Counted from the first letter of the stretch, positions 35,796 through 46,877 are shown. The stretch is DNA of 62,394 bases from Rhodospirillales bacterium (GCA_016185145.1 JACPOB010000040.1:1-62394); one strand, 5' to 3'. Made by a program: numbers and translations. Notes: a model not told the origin generated them from the sequence alone.

Positions 35796-36347
35796 GTGGC
35801 GACCGAAAAGCAGAAGATGCTGGCGGGCGAGCTCTATGTCGCGACCGGCGAGGAGCTGGCCGAAGACTCGCGGCGCGTCGCCGACTGGATGGATCGCTAT
35901 AACGCCTCGATCGCCAGGACGCAGCGGGAGTACCGCACGCTCCTGCGCGAAATGCTGGCCGAGGTGGGCGAGGGCACGTACATCCGGCCGCCGTTTCATT
36001 GCGACTACGGCTACAACATCAGCCTGGGCAAGGGTGTCTTCCTGAACTTCAACTGCGTCGTCCTCGACGTGGTGAAGGTGACGATCGGCGACGGCACGCA
36101 GATCGGCCCAGGCGTGCAGATCCTGACGGCCGATCACCCACGCGATCCCGTCCAGCGTCGGGCCGGGCTGGAGTTCGGACGGCCGATCGTCATCGGAGCA
36201 AACGTCTGGATCGGCGCCGCCGCGATCATCCTGCCCGGCGTGACCGTGGGCGACGACGCCATCATCGGCGCGGGCGCCATGGTGACACGCGATGTACGGG
36301 CGGGCGCCACGGTGGTAGGCAATCCCGCCAAGGAGAGAAAAGCGTGA
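35796..36347 (+). CDS. Maa-type sugar/galactoside O-acetyltransferase
   Basis: A 183-residue left-handed beta-helix acetyltransferase (Maa/LacA/NodL type). The N-terminal Mac domain (KQKMLAGELYVATGEELAED) is followed by hexapeptide repeats and the conserved TADHPRDPVQRRAGLEFG loop with the catalytic His. GTG start with a strong AAGGAGG site. The stop overlaps the next start (GTGA). It transfers acetyl from acetyl-CoA to a sugar hydroxyl; the acceptor is unknown. An odd partner between an amidase and an HpxZ-like gene. Confidence 0.88.
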   Translation: MATEKQKMLAGELYVATGEELAEDSRRVADWMDRYNASIARTQREYRTLLREMLAEVGEGTYIRPPFHCDYGYNISLGKGVFLNFNCVVLDVVKVTIGDGTQIGPGVQILTADHPRDPVQRRAGLEFGRPIVIGANVWIGAAAIILPGVTVGDDAIIGAGAMVTRDVRAGATVVGNPAKERKA

Positions 36348-36748
36348 GAGATCTGACGCCCAATATCCCGGAAGTCGTCGAGGAAATCCGCGGATTGTTC
36401 GAGCGTTACGAGCAGGCGCTGATCGACAAGAATGTCGACGTGCTCGACACGACTTTCTGGAACAGTCCGCACACCATCCGGCTCGCCAACTACGAGCACG
36501 GCTACGGCTTCGACCGGATCCATGCCCATCGCGTCGCCCGGCCGCCCGGCCCAGGCACCAAGGAGAAGCGCTACCGGCTCGACATCGTGACGCTGGGCCA
36601 CGACGTCGCCATGGTGACCCTGGTCTACAAGGTGCGCGATCGCGACATGGTCGGCCGGCAGAGCCAGACCTGGGTGCGATTTCCCGAGGCCGGCTGGAAG
36701 GTCGTCATGGCCCACGTCTCCATGATCGACAAGGAACCGACCTTGTGA
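36344..36748 (+). CDS. HpxZ/AtzH-like protein (SnoaL-like fold)
   Basis: A 134-residue NTF2-like protein. NIPEVVEEIRGLFERYEQAL, followed by FWNSPHTIRLANYEHGYGFD, matches HpxZ (oxalurate catabolism) and AtzH-like proteins, which are usually encoded beside amidases. The GTG overlaps the acetyltransferase stop. It supports reading the upstream amidase as part of an oxalurate/allophanate-like or biuret-like amide pathway. The exact biochemical role of the family is poorly defined. Confidence 0.8.
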   Translation: MRDLTPNIPEVVEEIRGLFERYEQALIDKNVDVLDTTFWNSPHTIRLANYEHGYGFDRIHAHRVARPPGPGTKEKRYRLDIVTLGHDVAMVTLVYKVRDRDMVGRQSQTWVRFPEAGWKVVMAHVSMIDKEPTL

Positions 36749-36755
36749 GGGAGCC

Positions 36756-37802
36756 ATGAGCGTCTCCGACCGGAAGAAGGTCGACATCATCCCGGTCGAC
36801 AACGACTGGGTAGCCAGGCGGGTGGAGGAGGCGCTGGAGCCGGCGCTGCCGATCGTCGATCCGCACCATCATCTCTGGCAGTGGCCCGGCAACGACTACA
36901 TGTTCGCGGACCTGCTGGCCGATACACGAAGCGGCCACAACATCGTCGCCACGGTGTTCGTCGATTGCCGGTCGATGTACCGCAAGCACGCTCCGAAGGA
37001 GCTGCGCTGCATCGGCGAGACCGAGTTCGCCAACGGCGTGGCCGCCATGTCGGCCAGCGGCCTCTATGGAAACCTGCGCGCCTGCGCGGCCATCGTGAGC
37101 CACGTCGACCTGAGGCTGGGCGCTGGCGCGGGCGCGGTGTTCGACGCCCAGATCGCGGCCGGCAACGGCCGTTTCGCCGGCATCCGCTACCAGACCGCCC
37201 TCGACAGCGACCTCGAGATCCATGCGGCTCGCACCAAGCCGATGCCCGGCCTGATGGCCGACACGACCTGGCGCGAGGGATTCGCCGAGCTCGCCAGGCG
37301 TGACCTCACCTTCGATGCCTGGGTCTATCATCCGCAGATTCGCGAGGTTGCCGACCTCGCCTCGGCGTTCCCCGATACCCGCATCGTACTCGACCATGTC
37401 GGCGGACCGCTGGGCTACGCCTCCTACACCAGCCGGCACGCCGAGGTCTTCGCCGCCTGGAAGGCGTCGATGGCGGAGCTGGCGCGGCGGCCCAACGTCA
37501 CCGTGAAGGTGGGTGGGATGGGCATGCCCATGGGATGGTTCGATTTCTATAAACGGCCGACGCCGCCCACGTCGCAGGAGATGGCCGCCGCCTTCCGGCC
37601 CTGGGTCGAGACCTGCGTCGAGCTGTTCGGCGCCGAGCGTTGCATGTTCGAAAGCAACTTCCCGGTCGACAAGATCACGTCGGGTTACGGCGTGTTGTGG
37701 AATGCCTTCAAGCGCCTGACGGCGGCGGCGTCGTCCGCGGAGAAGACTGCCCTGTTTTCGGGCACGGCAGCACGGATCTATGGGTTGACGCTCGAGGGCT
37801 GA
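36756..37802 (+). CDS. Amidohydrolase family 2 (TIM-barrel) enzyme
   Basis: A 348-residue metal-dependent hydrolase or decarboxylase of the COG3618 type. The first metal motif IVDPHHHLWQWPG is followed by a mid-barrel His (FDAWVYHPQI), TRIVLDHVGGPLG and CMFESNFPVDK. It starts eight bases after the HpxZ-like gene, so it probably belongs to the same operon. Family members act on lactones or cyclic amides. Ends 15 bases from the convergent FAD-oxidoreductase gene. Confidence 0.88.
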   Translation: MSVSDRKKVDIIPVDNDWVARRVEEALEPALPIVDPHHHLWQWPGNDYMFADLLADTRSGHNIVATVFVDCRSMYRKHAPKELRCIGETEFANGVAAMSASGLYGNLRACAAIVSHVDLRLGAGAGAVFDAQIAAGNGRFAGIRYQTALDSDLEIHAARTKPMPGLMADTTWREGFAELARRDLTFDAWVYHPQIREVADLASAFPDTRIVLDHVGGPLGYASYTSRHAEVFAAWKASMAELARRPNVTVKVGGMGMPMGWFDFYKRPTPPTSQEMAAAFRPWVETCVELFGAERCMFESNFPVDKITSGYGVLWNAFKRLTAAASSAEKTALFSGTAARIYGLTLEG

Positions 37803-37817
37803 CGGCGGGAGTGGCCG

Positions 37818-39092
37818 CTAAAGGATGGCGCCAGCGGCCCTGAGCTTCTCGCGCAGGGTTGCAGGATCGAGTTGCGCCGCGGGCTGGTTGGAAGCAGCGA
37901 GCAGGGCGGCGGCGGTGCCGACGGCTTGAGCTACCGCCATTGCCGTCGGCATGACACGGATCGCGCCGTGCGCCTCATGCGTCGCCGAAAGGCCGCGGCC
38001 GGCGACCAGCGCATTATCGAGACCCTGCGGCACGGCGATGCGGTAGGGCAGGGCGTAGACGTGGTCCGGCCCCAACTCCTCGAAGGTGATGTTGGCGTCG
38101 CCGGTGTGGTGTACGTCGATCGGGTAGGCGCCGAGCGCCATGGTATCCGTGAACTCCGCGCCGCGGCGCAGGTCGTCGGCCGTCAGCGTGACGAAGCCGG
38201 CGATGCGGCGCGTCTCGCGGATGCCGAGCTGCGGGGCGAACGACACCAGGCGGGCCTTGGCGCAGCCCGGCACGTTGGCGGCGATGAAGCGCGCCGCGGC
38301 CAGCGCCTGACGGCGGCCTTCGCGCTCACCGTCCGACAGGGCGAAGGGATCGCTGGCGTCGATGGCGAGGCGGGTGACGTTGAACCAGCCGTCGTCGCAG
38401 CCCGGCACGCGGCTGCAATGCAGCGCCGCCCGCGGCAACGCGCCCTCGGCGACGCCGCGGGCCGCGAGCGCTGCCTTGGTTCCCGCACTCATGCCGTCGA
38501 AAGCCGTGAAGTCGATCGGCCCCAGGCGGAACATCATGGTCGCGGGCTGCAGGCTCTCGCCTTGGTCGAGGCCGAGAAACGGGGCGCCGGCACGCGCCAT
38601 CAGGTCGAGGTCGCCCGAGCTGTCGATGAAGAAGTGCGCCCGCACCTCGAGCAGGCCGCCCTTGGTCAGCACCGTCGCCGAGCCGATGGTGCGGCCGCGG
38701 CGGTTCACCTGGGCGAGCTGACTGTGCAACAGCACCCGCACGCCGGCCTCGTGCACCATCTCGTCGAGCACGACCTTCAGGATCTCGGTGTCGTACTCGA
38801 CGCGATCCATGCGATGACCGGTCGACATGACGAAATGACCGTGGCCGCTGCTGCCGTCCATCGCCTCCAGGCGCTGCACGATCTCCTCGGCCAGCCCTGC
38901 GATCACGCGCCGGCCAGCCCGCGTCTCCCAGCCGACGAACTGGCCAACGGCGCCGGCGGTGGCGGCGCCGCCCAGGAAGCCGTGGCGTTCGAACAGCACG
39001 GTGCGCGCGCCCTGCCGGGCGGCGGCGATGGCGGCCACGGTTCCTGCCATTCCGCCGCCGCTGGCCAGAACGTCGCAATCGATGGGATTCAT
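37818..39092 (-). CDS. FAD-dependent oxidoreductase
   Basis: A 424-residue flavoprotein with the dinucleotide motif DVLASGGGMAGTVAAIAAARQG at the N-terminus, where Ala-Ser-Gly-Gly-Gly is a slight variant of GxGxxG, and GATAxGAVGQF-like flavin contacts. The C-terminal block GLDNALVAGRGLSATHEAHG fits the FAD_oxidored family, whose members often sit in carbohydrate or lactone catabolic clusters. Divergent from the NMT1-like receptor gene across 49 bases, so the two may share control. Substrate unknown. Confidence 0.82.
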   Translation of the reverse strand: MNPIDCDVLASGGGMAGTVAAIAAARQGARTVLFERHGFLGGAATAGAVGQFVGWETRAGRRVIAGLAEEIVQRLEAMDGSSGHGHFVMSTGHRMDRVEYDTEILKVVLDEMVHEAGVRVLLHSQLAQVNRRGRTIGSATVLTKGGLLEVRAHFFIDSSGDLDLMARAGAPFLGLDQGESLQPATMMFRLGPIDFTAFDGMSAGTKAALAARGVAEGALPRAALHCSRVPGCDDGWFNVTRLAIDASDPFALSDGEREGRRQALAAARFIAANVPGCAKARLVSFAPQLGIRETRRIAGFVTLTADDLRRGAEFTDTMALGAYPIDVHHTGDANITFEELGPDHVYALPYRIAVPQGLDNALVAGRGLSATHEAHGAIRVMPTAMAVAQAVGTAAALLAASNQPAAQLDPATLREKLRAAGAIL

Positions 39093-39141
39093 TTTGGAAA
39101 CCGACCATACTCCGCCTCAAGGAAGAACGGGAGGCTTCAGG

Positions 39142-40170
39142 GTGTTCTCCGATCGCATGACGCGCCGTACGGCGCTCGCCGGCGTGGCTGCATTGTCGTT
39201 GGCGCCGGCTGCAAAGGCCCAGGACCTGACAAAGGCGTCGATCGCGCTGCTGAAACTGTCGTCGTCGGGGCCGATCTTCATCGCCCAGGAGAAGGGCTGG
39301 TTCAAGGAAGCGGGCCTCGATCTCACGATGAAGGACTTCCAGGCGGCGGCCCAGGTCCCCCTGACCGTGGTCTCGGGTGACGCCGATCTCGGCGTCACCG
39401 CGTTCACCGCCGGCTTCTTCAATCTCGCCGCCAAGGGCGGACTGAAGGTCGTGGCGGCGCAGAGCGCCGAGCGGCCGGGCTACCAGCTCAACGTCATCGC
39501 CGTCACCAACGCGGCGTGGGACGCCGGTGTGCGCGACGTGAAAGACCTGGCGGGCAAGCGGGTCGCCGTGACCACAGTCGGCTCCTCGGTCCACTATTCT
39601 CTGGAAATCGTGGCGCGCAAGCACGGCGTCGACATGAAGACCGTGACCATTGTGCCGCTGCAGACCATTCCCAACATGGTGGCGGCCTTCAAGGGCGGCC
39701 AGGTCGACGCCGCGGTGTTCCCGATCACGACCTTCCGCCAGGTCGAATCTGAGGGCAGCGGCAAGCCGATCGCCTATGTCGGCGACGAGGTGCCGTGGCA
39801 GCTCGGCGCGGTCTTCACCTCGCCCAAGACCATCGCCGAGCGTCGGCCATTGGTCGAGAAGTTCCTGGTCGGCTATCGCCGCGGCGCCGCGGCCTATCAC
39901 GAGGCGTTCGGCAAGCGCGAGAACGGCAAGCTGGTGCCCGGTCCCAACTACGACGAGATGATCGGCATCCTGTCCAACGTGCTGAAGCAGCCGCCGGCGC
40001 TGGTTGCGGCCGGCCTGCCCTTCATCGATCCCGAGGGCAGGCTCGACGTCGGCGACATCTACAAGCAGGTCGCCTTCTGGCAATCGACCGGACAGGTGTC
40101 ACGCGACGCCGATCCCAAATCGTTCATCGACCTCAGCTTCGTGCAAGGGCACCTGAACGTGCCGAAATAG
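39142..40170 (+). CDS. ABC transporter substrate-binding protein, NMT1/SsuA-like
   Basis: A 342-residue periplasmic receptor of the NMT1/THI5-SsuA-TauA type. A twin-arginine-like start (TRRTALAGVAALSLAPAAKAQ) gives export, then IFIAQEKGWFKEAGLDLTM and AGKRVAVTTVGSSVHYSLE. The GTG at 39142 has GGAGG upstream; an ATG at 39157 is an alternative. No permease or ATPase gene accompanies it. It may serve the nearby FAD oxidoreductase or amide catabolic genes. Ligand not deducible. Confidence 0.82.
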   Translation: MFSDRMTRRTALAGVAALSLAPAAKAQDLTKASIALLKLSSSGPIFIAQEKGWFKEAGLDLTMKDFQAAAQVPLTVVSGDADLGVTAFTAGFFNLAAKGGLKVVAAQSAERPGYQLNVIAVTNAAWDAGVRDVKDLAGKRVAVTTVGSSVHYSLEIVARKHGVDMKTVTIVPLQTIPNMVAAFKGGQVDAAVFPITTFRQVESEGSGKPIAYVGDEVPWQLGAVFTSPKTIAERRPLVEKFLVGYRRGAAAYHEAFGKRENGKLVPGPNYDEMIGILSNVLKQPPALVAAGLPFIDPEGRLDVGDIYKQVAFWQSTGQVSRDADPKSFIDLSFVQGHLNVPK

Positions 40171-40183
40171 GTGGACGGCTTCG

Positions 40184-40259
40184 TCTTCCGGACCGCGCGC
40201 ATCCTGGCGCGCTCTTGATCATGAGGCGCGCAGGATGCGCGCGGTCCGGAAGAGCATGA
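40184..40259. repeat. Intergenic palindrome family A, copy A3
   Basis: Outer TCTTCCGGACCGC and GCGGTCCGGAAGA; the inner palindrome is now GCGCATCCTGGCGCGC, changed relative to A1 but still self-complementary. Between the convergent receptor and hxlR genes, abutting the hxlR stop. Confidence 0.88.
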
Positions 40260-40260
40260 A

Positions 40261-40644
40261 CTACTCAGCCGCCTTGAGCTCCGCCGCGCGCGCGGCACGC
40301 AGGGCGGCGTCCTCGGCTTCCCAGCGCATGCCGATCTCGGCGAGCTTGCCTAGTACGTCGTCGAGCTCATGGCCGCGCTGGGTCAGCGAATAGGTGACCT
40401 TGGGCGGGATCGTCGCCTCGTAGTCGCGTCGCACCAGCGACGCGCCTTCGAGCGTGCGCAGCCGCTCGGTCAGCATCTTGGCCGAGATGCCGGCCACCCG
40501 GCGCTTCAGCTCGCCGAAGCGCTGCGGGCCGTGTGTCTTGAGGTTATAGAGAATGTACGTCGTCCACGGCCCCATCAGCATACGCAGGATGAAGTCCATG
40601 GGGCAGGAGGCGCTCTCCTTGCCGTGGGTCTGTTTGGCGTCCAT
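40261..40644 (-). CDS. HxlR-family transcriptional regulator
   Basis: A 127-residue winged-helix regulator. CPMDFILRMLMGPWTTYILYNL and RRVAGISAKMLTERLRTLE are diagnostic of the HxlR/YodB group. Cys14 precedes the first helix and could sense quinones or electrophiles, as in YodB and CatR. It is divergent from a flavodoxin-like quinone-reductase gene, the typical YodB-like layout, so it likely represses that gene and itself until a redox signal appears. Confidence 0.9.
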   Translation of the reverse strand: MDAKQTHGKESASCPMDFILRMLMGPWTTYILYNLKTHGPQRFGELKRRVAGISAKMLTERLRTLEGASLVRRDYEATIPPKVTYSLTQRGHELDDVLGKLAEIGMRWEAEDAALRAARAAELKAAE

Positions 40645-40789
40645 GGGATGATCCGCAAGTTACGAATTGGTACCTACTAGCGGATATATAGGGCGCTTCC
40701 TAAGTCTTTCCAGTCACAAACTGTAACTTACTGAATTGGGGAGACGAACAGACGTTTTCTCCAATCAAACCAAAGTATTGGAAAGAACC
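40645..40789. promoter_or_regulatory. hxlR/flavodoxin divergent control region
   Basis: A 145-base AT-rich gap. AAGTTAC (near the hxlR start) and GTAACTTAC (nearer the flavodoxin gene) form a spaced inverted pair, and GAATTGG occurs after each. These are plausible HxlR half-sites, placed by eye only. Confidence 0.4.
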
Positions 40790-41374
40790 ATGAGCACTAT
40801 CGCAATCGTCTATCACTCGGGATTTGGTCATACGCAGGCCTTGGCCGAGGCTGTCGCCAAAGGCGCCGAGTCCGTTCCCAACACCAAGGTGTCTCTGGTG
40901 CCGGTCGCCGACGCAGAAGCTCGCCAGGCCGAGCTGGATGGCGCCGACGCCATCATCTTCGGCAGTCCGACCTACATGGGCGGCGTGTCGGCCGAGTTCG
41001 CCAGGTTCAAGGACTGGACGTCCAAGCGCTGGATGGAGGGGGCGTGGCGCAACAAGCTCGCCGCCGGTTTCACGGCTTCGGCGTCGTGGAACGGTGACAA
41101 GCACAACACGCTCTACCAGCTGCTCACGCTCGCCCTGCAGCACGGCATGGTCTGGGTCGGCCTCGGCCTGCCGCCGGGCTTCAATCACTCGAAGGGCTCC
41201 GCCGAGGATCTCAATCGGCTGGGTGCGTCGGTCGGCGCCATGGCGCAGGCCAATGCCGACCAGGGCGTCGAAGGCATCGCAGGCTCCGACTTCCGCACCA
41301 TGGAGGCGCTGGGCAGGCGCGTCGCAGAGTCGGCACGCCGCTGGCACGAGGCGCCGCTGGCGCAGGCCGCCTGA
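40790..41374 (+). CDS. Flavodoxin-family NAD(P)H oxidoreductase (WrbA-like)
   Basis: A 194-residue FMN protein. It starts IAIVYHSGFGHTQALAEAV (phosphate loop) and continues with IIFGSPTYMGGVSAEFARFKD and the SWNGDKHNTLYQL flavin contact. Relatives reduce quinones with two electrons and protect from oxidative stress. The ATG at 40790 is the natural start. Divergent from an HxlR repressor, consistent with quinone-induced expression. Confidence 0.88.
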   Translation: MSTIAIVYHSGFGHTQALAEAVAKGAESVPNTKVSLVPVADAEARQAELDGADAIIFGSPTYMGGVSAEFARFKDWTSKRWMEGAWRNKLAAGFTASASWNGDKHNTLYQLLTLALQHGMVWVGLGLPPGFNHSKGSAEDLNRLGASVGAMAQANADQGVEGIAGSDFRTMEALGRRVAESARRWHEAPLAQAA

Positions 41375-41390
41375 CGACGAAGGCATCGGA

Positions 41391-41415
41391 CCGGCGGCGA
41401 GGCAACGCCGCCGGC
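41391..41415. terminator. Hairpin between convergent genes
   Basis: The perfect 9-bp stem CCGGCGGCG/CGCCGCCGG with a 7-base loop lies between the flavodoxin gene and the convergent binding-protein gene. No T tract, so it could act as a bidirectional or rho-assisted terminator. Confidence 0.45.
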
Positions 41416-41433
41416 CTCTCGATGGTGGCAGAC

Positions 41434-43002
41434 CTACTTCTTGCTGATGTTCCACATCACCGGCACCGGGCCGGCGAGCCAGCCCGAGACGCGGTCCTTG
41501 CGATAGGCGCCGAAGGCCTTGTACTGGCCGAGCACGATGTAGCTCGCCTGGTCCATGACGCGGTCCTGCACGGCCATGGCGATTTCCTTCTGCTTGGCCG
41601 GATCGGTCTCGCGCGTGTAGGACGCGCGCAGCTTCTCCATCTCCGGATCGCATGGCCAGCCGAACCACGCCTTGTCGCAGGCGCCACTGACGAAGGAATT
41701 GCTGGCCGGATTGTCGGCGTCGGCGGTGACTGTCGTGGTGAAGAAGACGTTCCAGCCGCCCTTGTCGGGTGCGTCCTTCTTGGCACGGCGCGACACCACG
41801 GTCTGCCAGTCCATTGCCTGCATGTCGACCTTGAAGCCGACGCGTTCGAGCGCCTGCTTGGCGACCGGCGGCAGCTGGTTGGACGACTGCAGGTCGGTCG
41901 CCTGCATCATCACGATCGGCGTGCCGTCATAGCCGCTTTCCTTGAGGAGCTGCTTGCCTTTCTCGAAGTCCGGCTTGATCAGGAGATTGCCGTAGCTCTT
42001 CTCGTAGGGCGAGCCGCAGACCAGCGGCGAGTTGCACACCCGATAGATCTCGGGATCGCCGACCTGCGCCTTGAGGAAATCCTCCTGGGCAATGGCGTAC
42101 ATCGCCGCCTGCCGCGCCTTCACATTGTTGAAGGGCGGATGGAGGTGGTTGAAGCGCATGATGATCTGGCTGCCCTGGGCGTTCCAGCCGTAGAGCTCGA
42201 TATTCTTATCGGCCTTCAGCACCGGGAAGAGATCCGGTACCGGCAACTCGACCAGGTCGACCTCGCCCTGGGTCAGTGCGTTGACCGCCGTCAGCGGATC
42301 GCTGATGGCGATCCATTCCAGGCGGTCGATCTTCACGACCTTGCCGCCGGCCAGCATCGAGGGCGGTTCGGCGCGCGGCTTGTACTTGGGGTTCTTGACG
42401 TAAACGACCTTCTCGCCGGGCTTCCATTCATCCTTCTTGAAGATGAACGGGCCGGAACCCGTGTAGTCGTCGATTTGCTTGTTCGGATCGGTCTCGGCGA
42501 CCCGCTTGGGCATCATGAAGGGAACGTTGGAGGAGGGCTTGCCCAGCGCTTCCAGCACCAGGCCGAACGGCTGCTTAAGCGTCAGCGTGAAGGTCTTGGC
42601 GTCGACCACCTTCAACTCGCCGACCGAGGCCATCAGCTGCTGGCCGAGCGCATCGCGCGCGCCCCAGCGCTTGATCGAGGCGACACAGTCTTCGGCCGTC
42701 ACCGGCTGGCCGTCGTGCCATTCGAGGCCGTCGCGCAGGGTGAACTTCCAGGAAAGCTTGTCCGGCGATACCTCGTACTTGTCGACCATCTGCGGTCGGA
42801 TGCGCAGGTCCGCGTCCCGCGCGAACAGCACGTCATAGATCATGTAGCCGTGGTTTCGGGTGATGAAGGCCGTCGTCCAGATCGGATCGAGCACCTTGAG
42901 GTCGGAATGAGCGACCATCTTCAGCGTCTGGGCGCCCGCCGGAACCGTCCACAGGAGGGCGAGGCAGGCTGCAAAGCGCGTCAAAATCCGTAAAACGTGC
43001 AT
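41434..43002 (-). CDS. Family-5 (peptide/nickel-type) ABC substrate-binding protein
   Basis: A 522-residue periplasmic receptor of the DppA/OppA class. The signal peptide ends near Ala24 (PAGAQ). Then LKVLDPIWTTAFITRNHGYM, the family signature region FTLRDGLEWHDGQPVTAEDC, and TGSGPFIFKKDEW. The ATG at 43002 is used; codons upstream are shadow. No permease or ATPase gene adjoins it, a third orphan receptor in this window. Peptides, opines or similar solutes are likely ligands. Confidence 0.9.
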   Translation of the reverse strand: MHVLRILTRFAACLALLWTVPAGAQTLKMVAHSDLKVLDPIWTTAFITRNHGYMIYDVLFARDADLRIRPQMVDKYEVSPDKLSWKFTLRDGLEWHDGQPVTAEDCVASIKRWGARDALGQQLMASVGELKVVDAKTFTLTLKQPFGLVLEALGKPSSNVPFMMPKRVAETDPNKQIDDYTGSGPFIFKKDEWKPGEKVVYVKNPKYKPRAEPPSMLAGGKVVKIDRLEWIAISDPLTAVNALTQGEVDLVELPVPDLFPVLKADKNIELYGWNAQGSQIIMRFNHLHPPFNNVKARQAAMYAIAQEDFLKAQVGDPEIYRVCNSPLVCGSPYEKSYGNLLIKPDFEKGKQLLKESGYDGTPIVMMQATDLQSSNQLPPVAKQALERVGFKVDMQAMDWQTVVSRRAKKDAPDKGGWNVFFTTTVTADADNPASNSFVSGACDKAWFGWPCDPEMEKLRASYTRETDPAKQKEIAMAVQDRVMDQASYIVLGQYKAFGAYRKDRVSGWLAGPVPVMWNISKK

Positions 43003-43072
43003 TATATCCGTCTTCCCTGATACGAGACCCCGATTCACACAGGCTGCCACGGGGCGACCGAGGAATAAAGCG

Positions 43073-43840
43073 ATGTCCATGCCAACGGTCTTTCTTTCGC
43101 ACGGCTCTCCCATGCTGATCCTGGAGGATCGGCCGGCGCGAAGCTTCCTGGCGTCGCTCGGCCAGTTCCTGCCGCGGCCCACGGCCATCGTCGCCGTTTC
43201 GGCCCACTGGGACACCGACGTCCCGGCGGTCTCGACGGCCCACAAGCCCGCCACCATCCACGATTTCTACGGTTTCCCCGAGCCGCTTTACCAACTGCGG
43301 TACGATCCGCCGGGGGCGCCGAAACTCGCGGAGCGCGTCGCCAAGCTCACCGGCGCCGCCCATGACCCGCATCGCGGGCTCGACCATGGCGCCTGGGTGC
43401 CGGCCAAGCTCGCCTGGCCCGAGGCCGACATCCCGATCTTCCAGCTTTCGGTGCAGCCCGGCGAAAGCCCGGCGCACCACATCGCTCTTGGCCGCAAGCT
43501 CGAGCCGCTGCGCGAAGAGGGCGTACTGGTGATGGGGTCCGGCAGCGCCACGCACAATCTGCGGGCCCTGGTGCGCGGTGCGGGCAACGACGCTGAGCCG
43601 GAGCCATGGGCCAAGGCGTTCGACGACTGGCTGGCGGAGACGCTGGAAAAGGGCGACGAGGCAGCGCTGGCCGAGTACCGCACCAGGGCGCCCTATGCCC
43701 GGGAGGCCCATCCGACGGACGAGCATTTCCTGCCCATCCACGTCGCCTTCGGCGCGGCGGGCAAGGGTGCGCACGGACGCGCACTCCATCGGTCGTTTAC
43801 GTTGGGGAACCTGTCGATGGCGTCTTACGCCTTCGATTAA
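43073..43840 (+). CDS. DODA-type extradiol dioxygenase (YgiD/LigB-like)
   Basis: A 255-residue ring-opening dioxygenase of the 4,5-DOPA type. Likely Fe or Zn ligands are His10 (SHGSPM), the His in SAHWDTD and the His in LDHGAWVPAKL. The C-terminal pattern DEHFLPIHVAFGAAG is also conserved. Cytoplasmic. It acts on catechol-like aromatics; the true substrate is unassigned. Divergent from the family-5 receptor gene across 70 bases. Confidence 0.9.
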   Translation: MSMPTVFLSHGSPMLILEDRPARSFLASLGQFLPRPTAIVAVSAHWDTDVPAVSTAHKPATIHDFYGFPEPLYQLRYDPPGAPKLAERVAKLTGAAHDPHRGLDHGAWVPAKLAWPEADIPIFQLSVQPGESPAHHIALGRKLEPLREEGVLVMGSGSATHNLRALVRGAGNDAEPEPWAKAFDDWLAETLEKGDEAALAEYRTRAPYAREAHPTDEHFLPIHVAFGAAGKGAHGRALHRSFTLGNLSMASYAFD

Positions 43841-43842
43841 CA

Positions 43843-43950
43843 CCTCACCCTGAGGAGCGCCGCGCAGCGGCGCGTCTCGAAGGGTGGCGACAGCAAGACT
43901 GGCTCCCATCCTTCGAGATGCGGCCCTGCGGGCCGCTCCTCAGGATGAGG
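43843..43950. repeat. Intergenic palindrome family B, copy B4
   Basis: Left end CCTCACCCTGAGGAGCGC, right end GCCGCTCCTCAGGATGAGG, with inner TCGAAGGGTGG and CCATCCTTCGAGATG. Between the convergent dioxygenase and grxD genes. Confidence 0.9.
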
Positions 43951-43959
43951 CAAATCGCT

Positions 43960-44301
43960 TTAGGCCGCGCTCGCGAGCGCCACGCCCTTTTCCTTGAAGA
44001 ACTGCGCGAGCTCGCCGGTCTCGGCCATCTCGCGCACAATGTCACAGCCGCCCACGAACTCGCCCTTCACGTAGAGCTGCGGGATGGTCGGCCACTGGCT
44101 GAATTCCTTGATGCCCTGGCGCAGCTCCGGGTCGACCAGGATGTTGACGCCGTGGAACTTCACGCCGAGCTCGCTCAGCACTTCCACGACGGCGGCCGAG
44201 AAGCCGCACTGCGGGAACACCGGCGTGCCCTTCATGAAGAGCAGCACGTCGTTCTTGGCGATCTCGTCGCGGATACGGTCGAAAACCTGAGGCTCGCTCA
44301 T
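43960..44301 (-). CDS. grxD: Monothiol glutaredoxin (Grx4/GrxD, CGFS type)
   Basis: A 113-residue glutaredoxin with the CGFS motif (Cys32, PQCGFSAAV), the [17 protein letters not shown] glutathione site and MKGTP. It binds a labile 2Fe-2S cluster with glutathione and works with BolA proteins in Fe-S trafficking; the bolA-like gene directly precedes it. ATG 44301 has GGAGA six bases ahead and is preferred to a GTG seven codons upstream. Confidence 0.95.
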   Translation of the reverse strand: MSEPQVFDRIRDEIAKNDVLLFMKGTPVFPQCGFSAAVVEVLSELGVKFHGVNILVDPELRQGIKEFSQWPTIPQLYVKGEFVGGCDIVREMAETGELAQFFKEKGVALASAA

Positions 44302-44370
44302 ATCGATCTCCTGAAGCGCCACTCAGGGCCTTGAGGGCCGGGCGCGGGTCTGACCTCGAATATAAGGCCC

Positions 44371-44607
44371 CTAGGGCCGTTGCGCCATGGTGGTCAATTT
44401 CAGCGCATGCAGCACCCCGCCCATGCGACCACCCAGCGCGCCATAGACCATCTGGTGCTGCTGGATCTTGGACTTGCCGGCGAAGGCTGCGGAAATGACC
44501 GTGGCGGCATAGTGGTCACCATCGCCCGCGAGGTCCTGGATCTCGACCTCGGCGTCGGGGATGCCTTGCTTGATCAGGCGGACAATGTCTTCGGCTGCCA
44601 TTGGCAT
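44371..44607 (-). CDS. BolA-family protein
   Basis: A 78-residue stress/Fe-S protein. It has the helix-loop VEIQDLAGDGDHYAATVISAAF, where the loop His is a candidate cluster ligand, and the C-terminal HQMVYGALGGRMGGVLHAL. The GDGDH loop resembles IbaG/BolA2-type proteins. Located between purL and grxD, the standard alphaproteobacterial order. A second ATG two codons on is equally possible as start. Confidence 0.92.
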   Translation of the reverse strand: MPMAAEDIVRLIKQGIPDAEVEIQDLAGDGDHYAATVISAAFAGKSKIQQHQMVYGALGGRMGGVLHALKLTTMAQRP

Positions 44608-44624
44608 GGCTTGATTTTCCTGCG

Positions 44625-46873
<2,249 letters not shown>

Positions 46874-46877
<4 letters not shown>

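Noticed and set aside
31461..36137. A 1558-codon open frame on the minus strand
   Set aside because: It lies opposite the RND pump and amidase genes, is rich in Arg, His and Asp with no fold, and is a shadow of high-GC codon use.
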